A stretch of 64,000 nucleotides of DNA from Malus domestica (Eukaryota; Streptophyta; Magnoliopsida; Rosales; Rosaceae), in NCBI RefSeq assembly GCF_042453785.1, contig NC_091664.1:3026501-3090500 (forward strand), given 5' to 3'. The position numbers and the translations under genes are program-made. Below, in pieces: positions 11,741 through 24,009 of the stretch (position 1 is the first letter of the stretch; each line of letters starts with the position of its first letter). The notes under the pieces were generated by a model. The model searched no databases, was not told where the DNA came from, and saw only the letters and a program-made list of their open reading frames with translations.

Positions 11741-13200
11741 TGAAATGGGTTCAATCCCGCTCACAAGCGCACTCTTATATTTAGGCACTTTTAGGTTTAA
11801 ATTTATTCATATTTTCCACATCACTACATTTTATGGCTTCGGCACCCTCATAGTGTCAGCCAACCCAACTCAATTTGGAGTCCAGATGGACATTTCAGGT
11901 CGAGGTGCATCATCGTATGACTCCATGTGTATAAGACCCAACAACCATCTATGTCTACAAAGCTCCTCTAAGCACTTGGAGACATATGCGCCACTTTTCA
12001 TACTTGAAGTCATGAAGTCCTCACTCTTAGTAGCTCGACGCCATTCTTTGAGTTTCTTGGTCACCTTAGCACATAGCACGCTAGTCGTTGTACCTACACG
12101 CCCAGCAGACAACATATCGACACTCTGCCTAAACATGCCATGACAATGGACTTACTCACTTTGCTGCTCTAGAAGAAAAGACGCGCCATGCCCAAAATGA
12201 AGGAAAAACTTTATTAAATTAAGATCATTTGAGCAACATACGCATTAAAATTAGTACTATAGCAGAATTAATGAAAGTATGAACACAAAATCCAATCGTT
12301 ATCCCATGAAAATTCAAAAATCTAGTGAAAGGTAAACCAAAACTAAACACAAATTGAAAGGAGAAATGATTGAGCTTAAATGGACTTCTTTCCTTCCTTT
12401 TTGGATCTTTGCTCATCGTAGATTTGTTGAATGAGATTTCCAAGTTCCTGGAGCCTCTAAGTTTCCCCACCAAAGTGAGATGTGAAGAAGAGATAGATGA
12501 TCTAGAAGTGATTTGATGCTAGTGAAATCACCTGTAGGCGGCCGACTATTAGAGAGGATAGGGAGAGAGTTTGGTTTTCTCCTATTTCTTTCACACAAAG
12601 CCCTAATGAGGCTTATGCCTTAGTTCTTTATTTATACCCTCTCTAATTTTGAGTGGTTAAAATTTTCCTTATGTATGGCAGGCTACCCGCTGTAGCTCTT
12701 ATATGTTGACACATATTTTTTATGGCTCGCTTTGTTATGTGTCATGTGTATTTTATGAGATTAATGGTAGAATGTGGAGAGGTTGAATAGACTTGAGAAG
12801 TATGAGCCTAATGGTGGATAGAGAGAGGTAAGAAGTAGAGAAAGACAACGAAATTTGCTTTCAAAGCTTATGATCTTAATCATGTAGGTGAGGCCTTCCT
12901 TTTATATTAGAAGGGTTATTGGTTATATACACCTATGAGGCCATAAGTTAAATGTAGGTTATACATGAATACTAAAGGATAAAAATCAAATAAGCAAAAC
13001 TTCGAACATTATCTCTATTTTTGTCAATATTGAAAATTTAGATTAGTTTTATTTTTTGAAACGTGGGATACCTCGAATTTCGGCAAAAAAGAAAATTAAG
13101 ACACAGATTTTATAAAAAGGAGCATATGTAGTGAAATTAAGTTTCATTTTGCAAAACAAATAAGTAAGAAACACTTTGAACATTATCTTTTCTTTTTTTG
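11741..13200. other. Repeat-derived spacer, possible minus-strand LTR
   Basis: No gene of known type is visible. On the minus strand a TATA-like gggtataaataaag near 12625-12645 precedes a stretch that resembles the transcribed part of an LTR, suggesting an old minus-oriented retroelement around 12.1-12.7 kb. The minus ORF at 11870-12136 has an even composition but matches no family I recognise. Confidence 0.35.
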
Positions 13201-13570
13201 TCATTCTACATAATTACATCTCTTCTACCTCCACCTTTTTCATTTAACGAATTTTTTCTATATAGATTACATAATTAGAAACGTTCAACTCCTAAATCAT
13301 CATTTCAAGAGCATCTCTATAAAAATAAAAAAAAATCAACTGAACCCGAAATCGTTTAGTCATTTATATGTATAAATTAAATTGAAAGTTCACTATGACG
13401 ATCTTAATTGTTACCAAAACCATTTATTTGTTTAATACATACATATTACTAAATTATCAATATGTATTTGAAGTTTGCATAGATAATCTTGAAATGATGA
13501 TTTAGGAGCTGACCAGTTTCGAATATAACATATGCATAAGAAAATTCGTTAAATAAAATGGGTAGAATGA
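13201..13570. mobile_element. Foldback MITE with ~120-bp arms
   Basis: The left end tcattctac pairs with the right end gtagaatga. Further in, both arms contain cctaaatcatcatttcaaga in opposite orientation, and both contain atttaacgaatttt. The spacer between the arms is A+T-rich and non-coding. No clean target-site duplication was identified. Confidence 0.6.
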
Positions 13571-15098
13571 GGAGGTTCCACCAAGGGCGAGACACAAGTA
13601 TTATTCAAAATTTAATAAGCACATTGACAGTGCTTTGTGTCGAAGCGCATTTACAAACATAGTTTGTCAAACACGTAATTGATTTATTTCACAATTAATT
13701 ATTCTCACAGGACAGCACATCAAAAATAATTTTTTAAACCCACAACAATGCCAAACATGTCCTTGTAGCCATGGCCATTTCTCCCCCTCTAGAAGTCATT
13801 TTTGCCCATTCCGAATTAAATTAATCTCCTTTTAAACATGCTTTCTTTTAGAAAACCCAAATGCTAGATTCTCATTCTTCACGATCTCTTGCACTGATGC
13901 GGATGAAGTTTGATAACCCATTTTCCTAATTTTTGTTAGCCGTCTAGACATGCCTTAGAACCATATATGTCAAAAAGTAGATGCAACAATTAAATAAGAT
14001 ATGCAGTGCATAAAAGGCACAAAGAAGTAACATCAACCATGTGTCCCTCAGTAGAATCAATTATGCTCTCCCGATCTCCCCAAGTCTGAAGCACGCGGAT
14101 CAAAAAATTCGGACCGTTTAAAAAATGAGAGAGAGATTTGAACCCTTAGTTTGTGTGAGATGAGTCGATGAAATAAACAAATAGAGGTTGTAGGGTTTTA
14201 AATGATTGGTCTGGATTTCTCGGTCTGCGATTTGGACACAAAAATCCAGAGAGGATCTCAACTCCCACAATATCCATAAAAAGAAGCAGATATCATAGAA
14301 TCTTTGGTACGCGTTCTAGGCAATATGAATGGTATCATATGTTTTTCTTCTCCAACCTGCAAGGGGAATGAAGGTTATTTGGCAGGCGCATCTGGTTCGT
14401 TTGGAATCAACTTTCCCTACATGTTCTCAGTTATGTCTTGTCGCATTTTTCAACTAAAAACGTTTTATGGAGGCAAAGGGTAGGCCATGTCACAATTTGA
14501 TACCCTTAATTCGTTTCACATCTTTTTATTCTTTTTTTTTTTTTGCATCATTTTCCTACAAAACTCACTAGTTTATGGAATTTGATTTTAAACAAAGAAG
14601 TTATTAGTATTAAGGAGAGATGAAGGGTTCGAAACTATTACAAAGATGAAATTTCAAACTCGGGATGCATGAGTGGAAACTCAACACCACTATTACAAGA
14701 GTTTAGAACCTGTAATGCATGGGTGAAAATCCAATCCGAGATTCATGGGTACAAATCCAACACACTAGTTATACAATTCTTTACATTAAAGATACCAAAC
14801 GAATATATACATTGTGAGAATAATGAGTATGAGAAAATTCGCATTCAGCCATACATAGGATTTCTAACGTGAAATTTACCAAAGCTCTTGCGTCATCATA
14901 TTCTTGGTGCTGATGTGAAGGTACTTGGTGTTGGGACCTAAGGTTTTCAGCCGTTTATGTTATACCTTGACAATGCTAGTAATGAGTTGCTGCTAGATTG
15001 ATTTAGTCTTCAACTTAAATATGAAAAAAAAAATGTTCGTTTGTTTAGGTGTAGCGGTTGAGATGCCAATGCAATACACCGAAATTGTATTTGAACTT
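13571..15098. other. Spacer without recognisable genes
   Basis: A+T-rich sequence between two MITEs. Low-complexity T tracts and scattered short ORFs are present. Nothing with a family motif, RNA-gene hallmark or clear repeat boundary was found. Confidence 0.5.
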
Positions 15099-15340
15099 TG
15101 GGCTCGTTTAAAAGTGTTTTTCAAATAATTGAAAACGTTTTTGGGGAAAATATTTTTTATCAACTCCAAAAGTACTTAAAGTGCTTCTTACAGGAAGCAC
15201 CAGTTATGTGCTTCTTGTAGGAAGTACTTCAAGTGTTTTTATATGATTCACTTGCATTTTTACCAATGATTGGTTCCAAAACACTATCATCAAAAGCATT
15301 TTAGTCATTTTAAAAGCACTTCTAAATGAATCATTAAACA
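15099..15340. mobile_element. MITE, family with gggctcgtttaaaagtg ends
   Basis: The left end gggctcgtttaaaagtg is answered by an inverted right end around ttttaaaagcacttctaaatg. Internal words such as gtgcttcttgtaggaagtac make the middle self-complementary. A partial relative lies on the opposite strand at 33230-33376. Exact ends are uncertain. Confidence 0.5.
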
Positions 15341-15784
15341 CCAAAAGTACTCATATATAGATTTCATCAGATCTCGGCCGAAAAAGATATTCCACTTGAT
15401 AACCAATTATTAACGTGGGAAATTTTGTTTGATTCACTTAATTCATGTTGTTACTTTTTTAGTGGAGAATTAACGTTGTGTCTAGCTCTTAGCTTTTCGT
15501 TTTCTTTTCTAACGCTGTCAACCTTTGAGTAAGATTGTTGTATCGTACATGTTACTCCGGTTCGTGATGTTGCCAAATTGCAGAGGGATTAACTCCTTAA
15601 TTAAAGGGAGTTAGCGTCGGCATACCCATAATTGTCTATGTGCTTTTTAAGTGCACCTTTCCCGCCAATTAATTGTCGAAATTTAATTTTAATACATGAG
15701 TGAAACACCTTGATCATGATTCACATGCATTCGGTAGATTTGGGAATAGTTATGAGGTCAAGTTGGTTGCGTTAGCAAATTATA

Positions 15785-16035
15785 TGAGAATGTGAGAACA
15801 AAGTTTCACATTGGTGAAGCACCAAACTATGTTAGGGCTTGCAAGATGTTGGGCTACTTCTCATTCTCATATTGTCAATTAGTTTTAAAGTGGAACTTCA
15901 ACTTTCTTCATGGTACGTACTCCACGTCACACTGTTTGTGTTGTCTACGTATTAAGCTTGAAAATACTCTACAAATAAGGAGGCCTGTGAGAATGTGAGG
16001 GTAAAGTCCCACATCGGTGAATAACCAAACCATTT
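15785..16035 (+). repeat. Two degraded LTR/TRIM heads in direct orientation
   Basis: Two related stretches occur about 200 bp apart. The first contains gagaatgtgagaacaaag then ttcacattggtgaa. The second contains gagaatgtgagggtaaag then tcccacatcggtga. The word agtcccacatcgg is a frequent start of small plant LTR elements. They may be the remains of a terminal-repeat element, but no primer-binding site or TSD could be confirmed. Confidence 0.4.
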
Positions 16036-16226
16036 TATAAGAGATAATACTACTCCCCATATCACCAACTGGTTATACGGAGGTACGTCAACTTCTTTGC
16101 CAACTTTCCCATTAGCATCAACCTGGTGGACACCAAATTAATTAACTCTCTCTGGGTATCTATCAGGTGAGACATCTTCAAATTTTTAAAGTCATATTCT
16201 AATTGCAAATAGTACTTAAAAGTATA

Positions 16227-16393
16227 AAAAGGTCGTACCCAGTGCACAAGGCTCCCGCTTTACGCAGGGTCTGGGAGAGGTGAATGTCGGCTAGCCTTAC
16301 CCCCATTTTATGGAGAGGCTGCTCCCAAGTCTCGAACCCGAGACCTACCGCTCATGGGCGAAGGCACTTGCCATCGCACCAAGTGCGACCTCT
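16227..16393 (-). mobile_element. Au-type SINE upstream of the AVT1-like gene
   Basis: Minus-strand tRNA-derived SINE. It has an A-box-like tggcaagtgcctt region, a B box ggttcgagacttgg, and the 3' end gggtacgacctttt. It is flanked by an exact 20-bp duplication aaatagtacttaaaagtata (16207-16226 and 16394-16413), so its borders are certain. It lies about 250 bp upstream of the transporter start codon. It is nearly identical to the copy at 39536-39709. Confidence 0.92.
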
Positions 16394-16558
16394 AAATAGT
16401 ACTTAAAAGTATACCTGTAAAATTTCATTTTGTTATAAAAATATACCCCTCTTATTCCTCTAGATTTGGAAGATCGCAAAAATTTATACATCTTACAGCT
16501 TTTTTCAGATAGTAGTGAGCAGTATAGTACTGTAGGAATATTGCTTCTGTTCATACAT

Positions 16559-16570
16559 GTATATATATAC
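16559..16570 (+). promoter_or_regulatory. Candidate TATA box of the AVT1-like gene
   Basis: The run gtatatatatac lies about 80 bases upstream of the start codon at 16645, a usual TATA-to-ATG distance for a gene with a short leader. The SINE ends about 170 bases further upstream. Confidence 0.45.
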
Positions 16571-16644
16571 CACCCCTTCACTTCTTGTACGTAGCATTCA
16601 CTAAGTATCTCTTAGCTAGAACCTTTTATTTGCTTAGCTAGGAC

Positions 16645-19100
16645 ATGAACATGTGGAACAAATTGTTCGGAACATCAAGATCAAACTGCCTCCCACACCA
16701 GAATCAAGTTCTTGTGAGCGACGCAGGGCAGCGTGCGAATCTGAGCTGCAACGTTTGTCTGGAGGAAAACAAAGTATGTACGTGTGACCAAGGCTTCGAG
16801 AGCGGCAAGAGAGTCACGGGTGTTGTTGAGCACCATGCAGAGGCCAACAATTCAGTTACTCAGTCTGTTATCAACATGAGTGGGATGCTCATAGGTAATG
16901 AATTTTTCATGAACTAGAGTTATTTGATCAAACGGTCTAATATGTGCATGTAACTACAGTACTTAGCTTTGTTTTTGGTTTCGGTTGTGTGTTTATATAT
17001 ACAAGATCGCTTACGCTTTCTAGGTTATATTAAGGATGTCAACTTGAGAAAGTTAGGTACAAGTTTTGGGGTACAGTCAACAGACCGTTTATTTTTTAGA
17101 TATTGTACAGTCAACGGACCGTTTATTTTTTAGGTACTGTACAGTCAACGGACCGTTTATTTTTTAGGTACTCTTTCATGCTATAAATTCGCTTAAACAA
17201 CAATATATTAACCATTCGTTTAATCGACAATATCTTAGTCATTAGATTGACTGCATTTTCATTTCCACTTTATCTAACAACCCAAATCTTTTTTTTTTTT
17301 TTTTTTTTTGTTTGCAAAGATAATCCTTGATCAAATCGTTATATATATCATTTAGCTTTTCACACCAGTTGCACTACAAAAAAAAATATTAACTTAAACT
17401 TCAACAAATATGTTGTAAATTAATTAATTTTGCATACGTTTTGGGTTGCAGGTTTGGGACAGTTATCAACTCCATATGCCTTAGAAAATGGGGGTTGGTC
17501 TTCTGCATTCCTATTGATAGGACTTGGGGTAATATGTGCATATTGTTCTCATCTCCTTGGAAAATGTCTGGACAAACATCCCAAGTCAAGAAGCTACACA
17601 GATATTGGACACAATGCATTTGGATCCAGAGGAAAAATTCTAGCAGCATCCTTCGTTTACATGGAGATTTTCATGGCCCTTGTGTCCTACACCATCTCTC
17701 TGCATGACAATCTAGCCAGAGTGTTCTCCGGGATTCAACTCAATGTTTCGTGGGCTAAGTTACCGAAATCTCAGCTCTTAACCTTGATTGCCGTCTTCGT
17801 AGCTCTTCCTAGTCTTTGGTTGAGAGATCTCTCTTCCATATCTTTCCTTTCCTTCGGCGGAGTTATCATGTCACTCGTCATTTTTATATCAGTGGCATGC
17901 ACCGCCATTTTTGGAGGGGTGAAATTGAACCACACCATACCTGCCCTCCAGATTCATAACATTCCTGCAATATCTGGCCTTTATATCTTCAGCTTTGCAG
18001 GACATATTGTTTTCCCCAATTTATACAAGGCCATGAAAGATCCATCCAAGTTCACCAAGGTATACTTTTTATAGTCTCTCCAATCATATATATAATAAGT
18101 TAAATAACTAATTTCTCCAGTCTATGTAGTACTCCTTCATTCTTTATCTATATTTAGAACATGGTACATAAATAAACTATCATTCCCAATCTCTTGATCG
18201 CCGTTAACCATGAAGAAATAATTCAGATCACCACAACTGTTGGATAACAATCTAATTAGGATGTGAACAAAACTTCAATACAAATCATTCTATTTTGATT
18301 GAAACTCGGTGATCATGGACTTCATTTGTTAGAGTATGAGCACACTCTAACCTAAAATGAAATAGTTATGGAACCGCTAGATAACGATATTGGTAGGTGG
18401 GGATTTGGACTAAGTAATAACCCAATGAGCCAATAATAATTAGGTATCGAACTTGAACTACCGAAAGTCATCAAGACCGAACTAAATACGACCTATATTT
18501 TTACTTTGTTTTCTCCAAATTTAACCTTTTATATGTTTTAAATTCTTGCAGGTATCAATAATAAGCTTCACTCTAGTGACAACACTTTACACATCCCTAG
18601 CATTCATGGGAGCCAAGTTGTATGGTCCTCAGGTGAATCCTCAAATCACTCTGAGCATGCCTCCACATCTTATAGTGACAAAGATTGCACTGTGGGCAAC
18701 TGTGCTGACACCAATGACCAAATATGCTCTTGAATTTGCACCAATGGCTATCCAGCTTGAGCATAACCTTCCTCCCTCTTTGAGCTCCAGAACAAAGTTT
18801 CTAATCCGGGGCAGTGTCGGTTCAGTCCTACTTCTGGTGATTCTAGCACTAGCTCTCTCTGTTCCGTATTTTGGGTATGTTCTCAGCCTCACTGGATCAC
18901 TTGTGAGTATTGGCATTTGTATCATTTTTCCCTGTGCCTTCTACCTCAAGATATGCTGGGGTCAAATTTCAAGGCCTCTCATGGTCCTCAACCTCACCCT
19001 AATTGCATTTGGCACCCTTCTTGGGATAGCTGGAACCATTTCCTCATCGAAGTTGCTCTTAAAAAGCCTCAGCAGAGCTCACTCAGCCTGGAAAAAATGA
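16645..19100 (+). CDS. AVT1-like vacuolar amino-acid transporter (AAAP family)
   Basis: A multi-pass transporter of the amino acid/auxin permease family. AVT1 members are known as tonoplast amino-acid transporters. Three exons (16645-16894, 17452-18059, 18552-19100) join in frame to 468 residues. Exon 1 gives a soluble N-terminus with several cysteines (CNVCLEENKVCTC), then SVINMSGMLIG. Exon 2 continues GLGQLSTPYALENGGW, the conserved first-helix motif, and KCLDKHPKSRSYTDIGHNAF. Exon 3 encodes the remaining helices and ends SLSRAHSAWKK. About ten or eleven hydrophobic segments are visible. The length matches the shorter AVT1 paralogues; the substrate cannot be read from sequence. Intron 1 carries a 3 x 34-bp repeat and a long T tract. 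A nearby second ATG (16651) is an alternative start. Confidence 0.9.
17071..17172 (+). repeat. 3 x 34-bp tandem repeat in AVT1-like intron 1
   Basis: Three copies of a unit beginning gtacagtcaac(a/g)gaccg and ending tttattttttag start at 17071, 17105 and 17139. They are nearly identical, so the expansion is recent. The repeat lies in intron 1 of the transporter gene. Confidence 0.85.
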
Positions 19101-19687
19101 GCCAACCATCTCACTTTTCTATGCAAATAAAGTATTTACATTTTCATCGTGGGATGGGTGCTGTTTCTATATTTTATCCTCTGAATATCTTTTTGGTGTT
19201 TTTTTTTTTTTTTTTTGTAATATTTTTGAGGTTTAAAGCTCTATGGACGTGTTACGTGTATGTATCTGCGGTTGTCATCATATGAATAAAGCTTTTTGAA
19301 TCAGCTGTTCTTCTTCTTTTCATTGTATGTTGCCTCCAAAGCTTTTAGAACAAAATAATAAATAAAAAGCCAATGGCTTGGGAATAAAATTGAAATTCTA
19401 TTCACATGTTTGATAAATACAATAATGGGAAGGCTAATCACGGTTCATGGTATAAAAATTAAAATCACTCATGAAGCGGGGGACTAACTTATAAGCTTAG
19501 ATGCACTTTAATTTGAAAATTAGAAACCATGCGAGTCAAAAGAATCTGAGTGCAAAGAAGCAAAAACTTTCAGCGGAGGTGAGTCATGCCACACCAAGGT
19601 TTAGGAAGACAAGTTCATGTTAGTAAAGCTATCGATTAATATGAGAGTAATAAAAATTTATCTTTTGGATGCTAGTCCAACAAGTAA
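19101..19687. other. Spacer between the transporter gene and the RTE composite
   Basis: Begins with the 3' untranslated region of the transporter gene (aataaa-type signals near 19125 and 19283). The rest is A+T-rich with no exon visible. It ends with the left target-site duplication of the composite retroelement (19668-19687). Confidence 0.55.
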
Positions 19688-19790
19688 CTCCGCCTATGTC
19701 TTACATGGCCGGTCCCAAGCCCGGATAAAGGAGGAGGGGGAGGGCGTCAGGTAGTCGACAGCCGGCACTCCATGATCACGTCGAATCCTT

Positions 19791-22700
19791 ATGAAAATGA
19801 ATCCAGAACAAAATCGCGCTAAAGCTAGGGCGTCACCCGTAAGTGGCGCGCTGTGTGGCCCGAGCACAGTGATAAGTGAGCAAGGGTCGCTGTATCTCCA
19901 TCGGCACCCGGATGCAGTGTTAAATGAGCAAGGGGGCCATAGAAACTTCTTTTCGAACGACTCCACTCAAAGTTGTTTGGGAGCATATGCTCCTATCAAC
20001 TTTACCCGGGACACACAAAAGAAGTACTTTGATCCTATTAGACGGGGGAGGGTGAAGAAGCTAGGACAGAAGGGTAGAGTTCAAGAGAGCAAAATGCGTT
20101 TAGGAACGTGGAATATAGGAACCTTAACGGGAAAATCTATGGAAGTAGTGGAAGTTATGGTGAGGAGAAGGATAAATATTATGTGCCTACAAGAAACTAA
20201 GTGGGTTGGTAGTAAGGCAAAGGATCTAGAAAACTCAGGGTTTAAACTTTGGTATTCGGGCACAAATAGAACGAGAAACGGTGTTGGCATCATCGTGGAC
20301 AAGACCTTGGTACAAGATGTTGTAGATATCAAGAGGGTAGGAGATAGAATCATGGCAATCAAGATTGTAATAGGACAAGAACTTATCAATGTGATTAGTG
20401 CGTACGCACCTCAAGTAGGGTTGGATACGAGTTCGAAGGAGAAATTTTGGGAAGATCTTGGAGACTTGGTGCAAGGAATTGCTCAGACGGAGAAGTTATT
20501 TATAGGAGGAGATTTAAATGGACACGTGGGCAGGGAGACAGGCAACTATGGAGGTTTTCATGGTGGCCATGGTTTTGGGGAGAGAAACGAGGATGGGGAA
20601 GCTATCTTGGATTTTGCAATGGCATATGATCTCTTCTTAGCCAACACCTTCTTTAAGAAGAGAGAAGAACATGTGATCACCTACAAGAGTGGGTCGTCAA
20701 AAACACAAATAGATTTTCTTCTAATGAGGAAAGGGGATCGTATAACTTGTAAGGATTGCAAAGTTATACCAGGAGAGAGCGTGGCTAATCAACATCGCTT
20801 GTTGGTGATGGATGTACATATCAAAAGAGTAAGACAAAAGAACAAGACTTGGAAGTGCCCAAGAACTAGATGGTGGAATCTAAAAGCAGAAAAACAAGCC
20901 ATTTTCAAAGAGAAGGTAATCACCCAATGTGTGTGGGATAGAGAGGGGGAAGCTAGCCAAATGTGGGATTCCATGGCTAGTTGTATCCGAAAAGTAGCAA
21001 AAGAGGTATTAGGAGAGTCCAAGGGCTTTGCCCCACACCAAAAGGAATCTTGGTGGTGGAATGAGGAGGTACAAACAAAGGTGAAGGCTAAGAAGGAATG
21101 TTGTAAAGCCTTATACAAGGAGAGGACCGATGAAAATGGTGAAAGGTATAGAAAAGCGAAGCAAGAGGCGAAGAAAGCTGTCAGAGAAGCTAAGTTAGCG
21201 GCTTACGACGATATGTATAAACGACTAGATACCAAAGAAGGAGAGTTGGATATCTATAAACTAGCTAGAGCAAGGGAAAAGAAGACAAGGGACCTAAACC
21301 AAGTGAGGTGCATCAAGGATGAGGATGGAAAGGTTCTTGCTACAGAGAACGCGGTTAAAGACAGATGGAGAGGTTATTTTCATAATCTTTTCAATGAAGG
21401 ACATGAAAGGAGTGCTTCTTTAGGGGAGTTGAGTAACTCAGAAGAGTGTAGAAACTACTCCTTTTATCGTCGAATCCGGAAGGAAGAAGTGGTTGTAGCT
21501 TTGAAGAAGATGAAGCATAGAAAAGCAATAGGCCCAGACGATATACCAATCGAAGTGTGGAAAGTTTTGGGAGAGACAGGTATAACATGGCTCACTGACC
21601 TTTTCAATAGGATTTTGAAAACGAAGAAGATGCCAAATGAGTGGCGAACGAGCACTTTGGTGCCTATCTACAAGAATAAGGGCGACGTACAAAATTGCAT
21701 GAACTATAGGGGTATTAAGCTAATGAGTCATACAATGAAGCTCTGGGAGAGAGTCATTGAGCATAGATTGAGGCAAGAGACACGGGTTTCGGACAACCAA
21801 TTCGGGTTCATGCCAGGGCGCTCAACCATGGAGGCAATCTATCTCTTACGAAGATTGATGGAAAGATATAGAGATGGGAAAAAGGATTTACACATGGTCT
21901 TTATAGATTTGGAAAAAGCGTATGATAGGGTCCCAAGAGACATTCTTTGGAGGATTTTAGAGAAGAAAGGAGTACGAGTAGCATATATCCAAGCTATAAA
22001 GGATATGTATGAAGGAGCAAAGACTGCCGTAAGAACTCATGAAGGACAAACCGAAAGCTTTCCCATAACTGTAGGATTACATCAAGGCTCATCCTTAAGT
22101 CCTTACCTTTTTGCGTTGGTAATGGATGAGTTAACAGGACATATTCAAGATGATATTCCTTGGTGTATGCTTTTCGCAGACGATATAGTGTTGATAGATG
22201 AAACTCAGGAAGGGGTAAATGCAAAGCTTAACCTTTGGAGAGAAGTGTTGGAATCTAAAGGTCTTCGCCTAAGCCGATCAAAGACAGAATATATGGAGTG
22301 CAAGTTTAGTGCAAATGGAGGCCAAAACGAGTTAGGGGTGAGGATCGGAGATCAAGAAATACCAAAGAGCGACCGTTTTCGTTACCTAGGATCTATCTTG
22401 CAAAAGAACGGAGAATTAGATGGAGATCTCAACCATAGAATACAAGCTGGATGGATGAAGTGGAAGAGTGCATCCGGCGTGTTGTGTGACCGCCGTATGC
22501 CACTGAAGCTCAAGGGAAAATTTTATAGGACGGCAATAAGGCCGGCGATGCTGTATGGCACAGAATGTTGGGCGGTGAAACATCAACACGTACACAAAAT
22601 GGGTGTAGCGGAGATGAGGATGCTTCGTTGGATGTGTGGGCACACGAGAAAGGATAAGATTAGGAATGAGGATATCCGGGGTAAAGTAGGAGTAGCCGAA

Positions 22701-22949
22701 ATTGAAGGAAAGATGAGAGAAAATCGGTTACGGTGGTTTGGACATGTGCAAAGAAGGCCTACTGACGCTCCGATTAGAAGATGCGACTATGGGACAGAGG
22801 TTCAGGGCCGAAGGGGTAGAGGAAGACCTAGGAAAACTTTGGAAGAGACTCTAAGAAAAGACTTAGAGTACTTGGATCTAACGAAGGACATGACACAGGA
22901 TCGAGCACAATGGCGTTCTAAGATTCATATAGCCGATCCCACTCAGTGA
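19791..22949 (+). CDS. RTE-clade LINE polyprotein: endonuclease + reverse transcriptase
   Basis: An intact 1052-residue retrotransposon protein. The N-terminal 100 residues are of unknown role. The apurinic-type endonuclease starts at [14 protein letters not shown] (residue 102). It shows LQETKW (catalytic Glu near 135), GGDLNGHVG, and the terminal His of [10 protein letters not shown] lysine/arginine-rich linker follows. The reverse transcriptase begins with [20 protein letters not shown] and includes [14 protein letters not shown] (about 704), [13 protein letters not shown] and the catalytic FADD (795-798). The C-terminal part carries [12 protein letters not shown] and WFGHVQRR motifs typical of plant RTE elements. 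No premature stop or frameshift was seen, so it may still be active. Met102 is an alternative start. The reading frame ends exactly at the junction with foreign DNA. Confidence 0.93.
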   Translation: MKMNPEQNRAKARASPVSGALCGPSTVISEQGSLYLHRHPDAVLNEQGGHRNFFSNDSTQSCLGAYAPINFTRDTQKKYFDPIRRGRVKKLGQKGRVQESKMRLGTWNIGTLTGKSMEVVEVMVRRRINIMCLQETKWVGSKAKDLENSGFKLWYSGTNRTRNGVGIIVDKTLVQDVVDIKRVGDRIMAIKIVIGQELINVISAYAPQVGLDTSSKEKFWEDLGDLVQGIAQTEKLFIGGDLNGHVGRETGNYGGFHGGHGFGERNEDGEAILDFAMAYDLFLANTFFKKREEHVITYKSGSSKTQIDFLLMRKGDRITCKDCKVIPGESVANQHRLLVMDVHIKRVRQKNKTWKCPRTRWWNLKAEKQAIFKEKVITQCVWDREGEASQMWDSMASCIRKVAKEVLGESKGFAPHQKESWWWNEEVQTKVKAKKECCKALYKERTDENGERYRKAKQEAKKAVREAKLAAYDDMYKRLDTKEGELDIYKLARAREKKTRDLNQVRCIKDEDGKVLATENAVKDRWRGYFHNLFNEGHERSASLGELSNSEECRNYSFYRRIRKEEVVVALKKMKHRKAIGPDDIPIEVWKVLGETGITWLTDLFNRILKTKKMPNEWRTSTLVPIYKNKGDVQNCMNYRGIKLMSHTMKLWERVIEHRLRQETRVSDNQFGFMPGRSTMEAIYLLRRLMERYRDGKKDLHMVFIDLEKAYDRVPRDILWRILEKKGVRVAYIQAIKDMYEGAKTAVRTHEGQTESFPITVGLHQGSSLSPYLFALVMDELTGHIQDDIPWCMLFADDIVLIDETQEGVNAKLNLWREVLESKGLRLSRSKTEYMECKFSANGGQNELGVRIGDQEIPKSDRFRYLGSILQKNGELDGDLNHRIQAGWMKWKSASGVLCDRRMPLKLKGKFYRTAIRPAMLYGTECWAVKHQHVHKMGVAEMRMLRWMCGHTRKDKIRNEDIRGKVGVAEIEGKMRENRLRWFGHVQRRPTDAPIRRCDYGTEVQGRRGRGRPRKTLEETLRKDLEYLDLTKDMTQDRAQWRSKIHIADPTQ

Positions 22950-23209
22950 CTTGGATTTTCCAAGTCTCCAACCAAGAAGTTTTCCTCACTCGGGAAATTA
23001 AGGGAACACTACCCCAACCTACATGCTCCACTCAGAAAGCTTCAACATACAAGCTTCAACAAAAGAAAATTCAAAGAACTTAGCGAAGAAGGCTTTGGTG
23101 TATTTAACACAATACGTTGAAATAAAGGAAAGCTTATTTATTGATATCCCCGATAAGCTACAAATATGTACATATACATGAGTCAAAATAAACACACAAG
23201 AGGGAGCCT

Positions 23210-23884
23210 TCACAAAGGTTGCTTAGGAGAAGTCTCAGCAGTCGGTAGAGCCCCAGAAAGAGAAGGCACCGGAGGGGGATCATTTGGAGCCTCAGTACTG
23301 GACAGAACCCTAGGAGGAGGAGGCATCAGAGGTTGATCATTTGGAGCTTCATTACGCGGTACAGCCCCAGAAGACGAAGGCAATAAATGCCTTTGGAACA
23401 AACCCACAAATCTCTGATGATCAAGTAAAACCTGACCATCAGTTTCCTTCATCTGGTCAAGCTTCCTCTTCATGTTTGTAGCATAGTCATGTGCGAGCCG
23501 GTGCAACTGTTTATTCTCATGCTTGAGCCCTCTAATCTCCTGTTTGAGACTCATCACTTCAGCCGCCAATGATTCAACTTGGCGGGTTCGAGCAAATAGG
23601 CGTTGGGCCATATTAGACACAGAACCTGCACACTGAACACTGAGAGCCAGCGAATCCTTAACAGCTAACTCATCAGACCGTTTGGAAAGTAGTCTGTTAT
23701 CTTTGGGAGTGAGAAGGTTCCTGGCCACCACCGCAGCGGTCATATCATTCTTCATCACGGAATCCCCAACGGTAAGAGGACCAGTTGGGGAGACGAAGGA
23801 TGGGCGCCATATGTTGTCTGGAGAAGGCGGGGCTGCCTCTTCAACAAGGTTCAAGTCAAAACGACGGTCGGAGGGGCCAGACAT
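23210..23884 (-). CDS. Gag-like coiled-coil protein of a repeat element (uncharacterised)
   Basis: A 224-residue ORF opposite in direction to the RTE element. It opens MSGPSDRRFDLNLVEEAAPP. Residues about 95-150 form a heptad-rich helix (ESLAAEVMSLKQEIRGLKHE) likely to be a coiled coil. The C-terminal third is proline/serine-rich with two APND(Q/P)P repeats. I recall near-identical predicted proteins many times over in apple and pear annotations, which fits a retroelement-encoded gag-like protein, but no zinc knuckle, protease or RT adjoins it. The first in-frame ATG is at 23884. Function unknown; it may be structural only. Confidence 0.5.
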   Translation of the reverse strand: MSGPSDRRFDLNLVEEAAPPSPDNIWRPSFVSPTGPLTVGDSVMKNDMTAAVVARNLLTPKDNRLLSKRSDELAVKDSLALSVQCAGSVSNMAQRLFARTRQVESLAAEVMSLKQEIRGLKHENKQLHRLAHDYATNMKRKLDQMKETDGQVLLDHQRFVGLFQRHLLPSSSGAVPRNEAPNDQPLMPPPPRVLSSTEAPNDPPPVPSLSGALPTAETSPKQPL

Positions 23885-24009
23885 TTTCAAAGGTGTTGAA
23901 GAGAGAAGAGGTCGGACAAATCAAGATATTAGAAGTGCAAGAATGAAGCTTCTACTGGTGGAGATTCAAGTGTGCTTTGGAACTTAATGCCAGCCTCTAT
24001 AAAAATCTG

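Noticed and set aside
16227-16393. tRNA gene on the minus strand
   Set aside because: The B-box word ggttcgagacttgg is present but no cloverleaf can be closed; the flanking duplication and tail identify a SINE.
19694-21118. Minus-strand ORFs within the LINE
   Set aside because: Shadow readings of the strongly coding RTE ORF.
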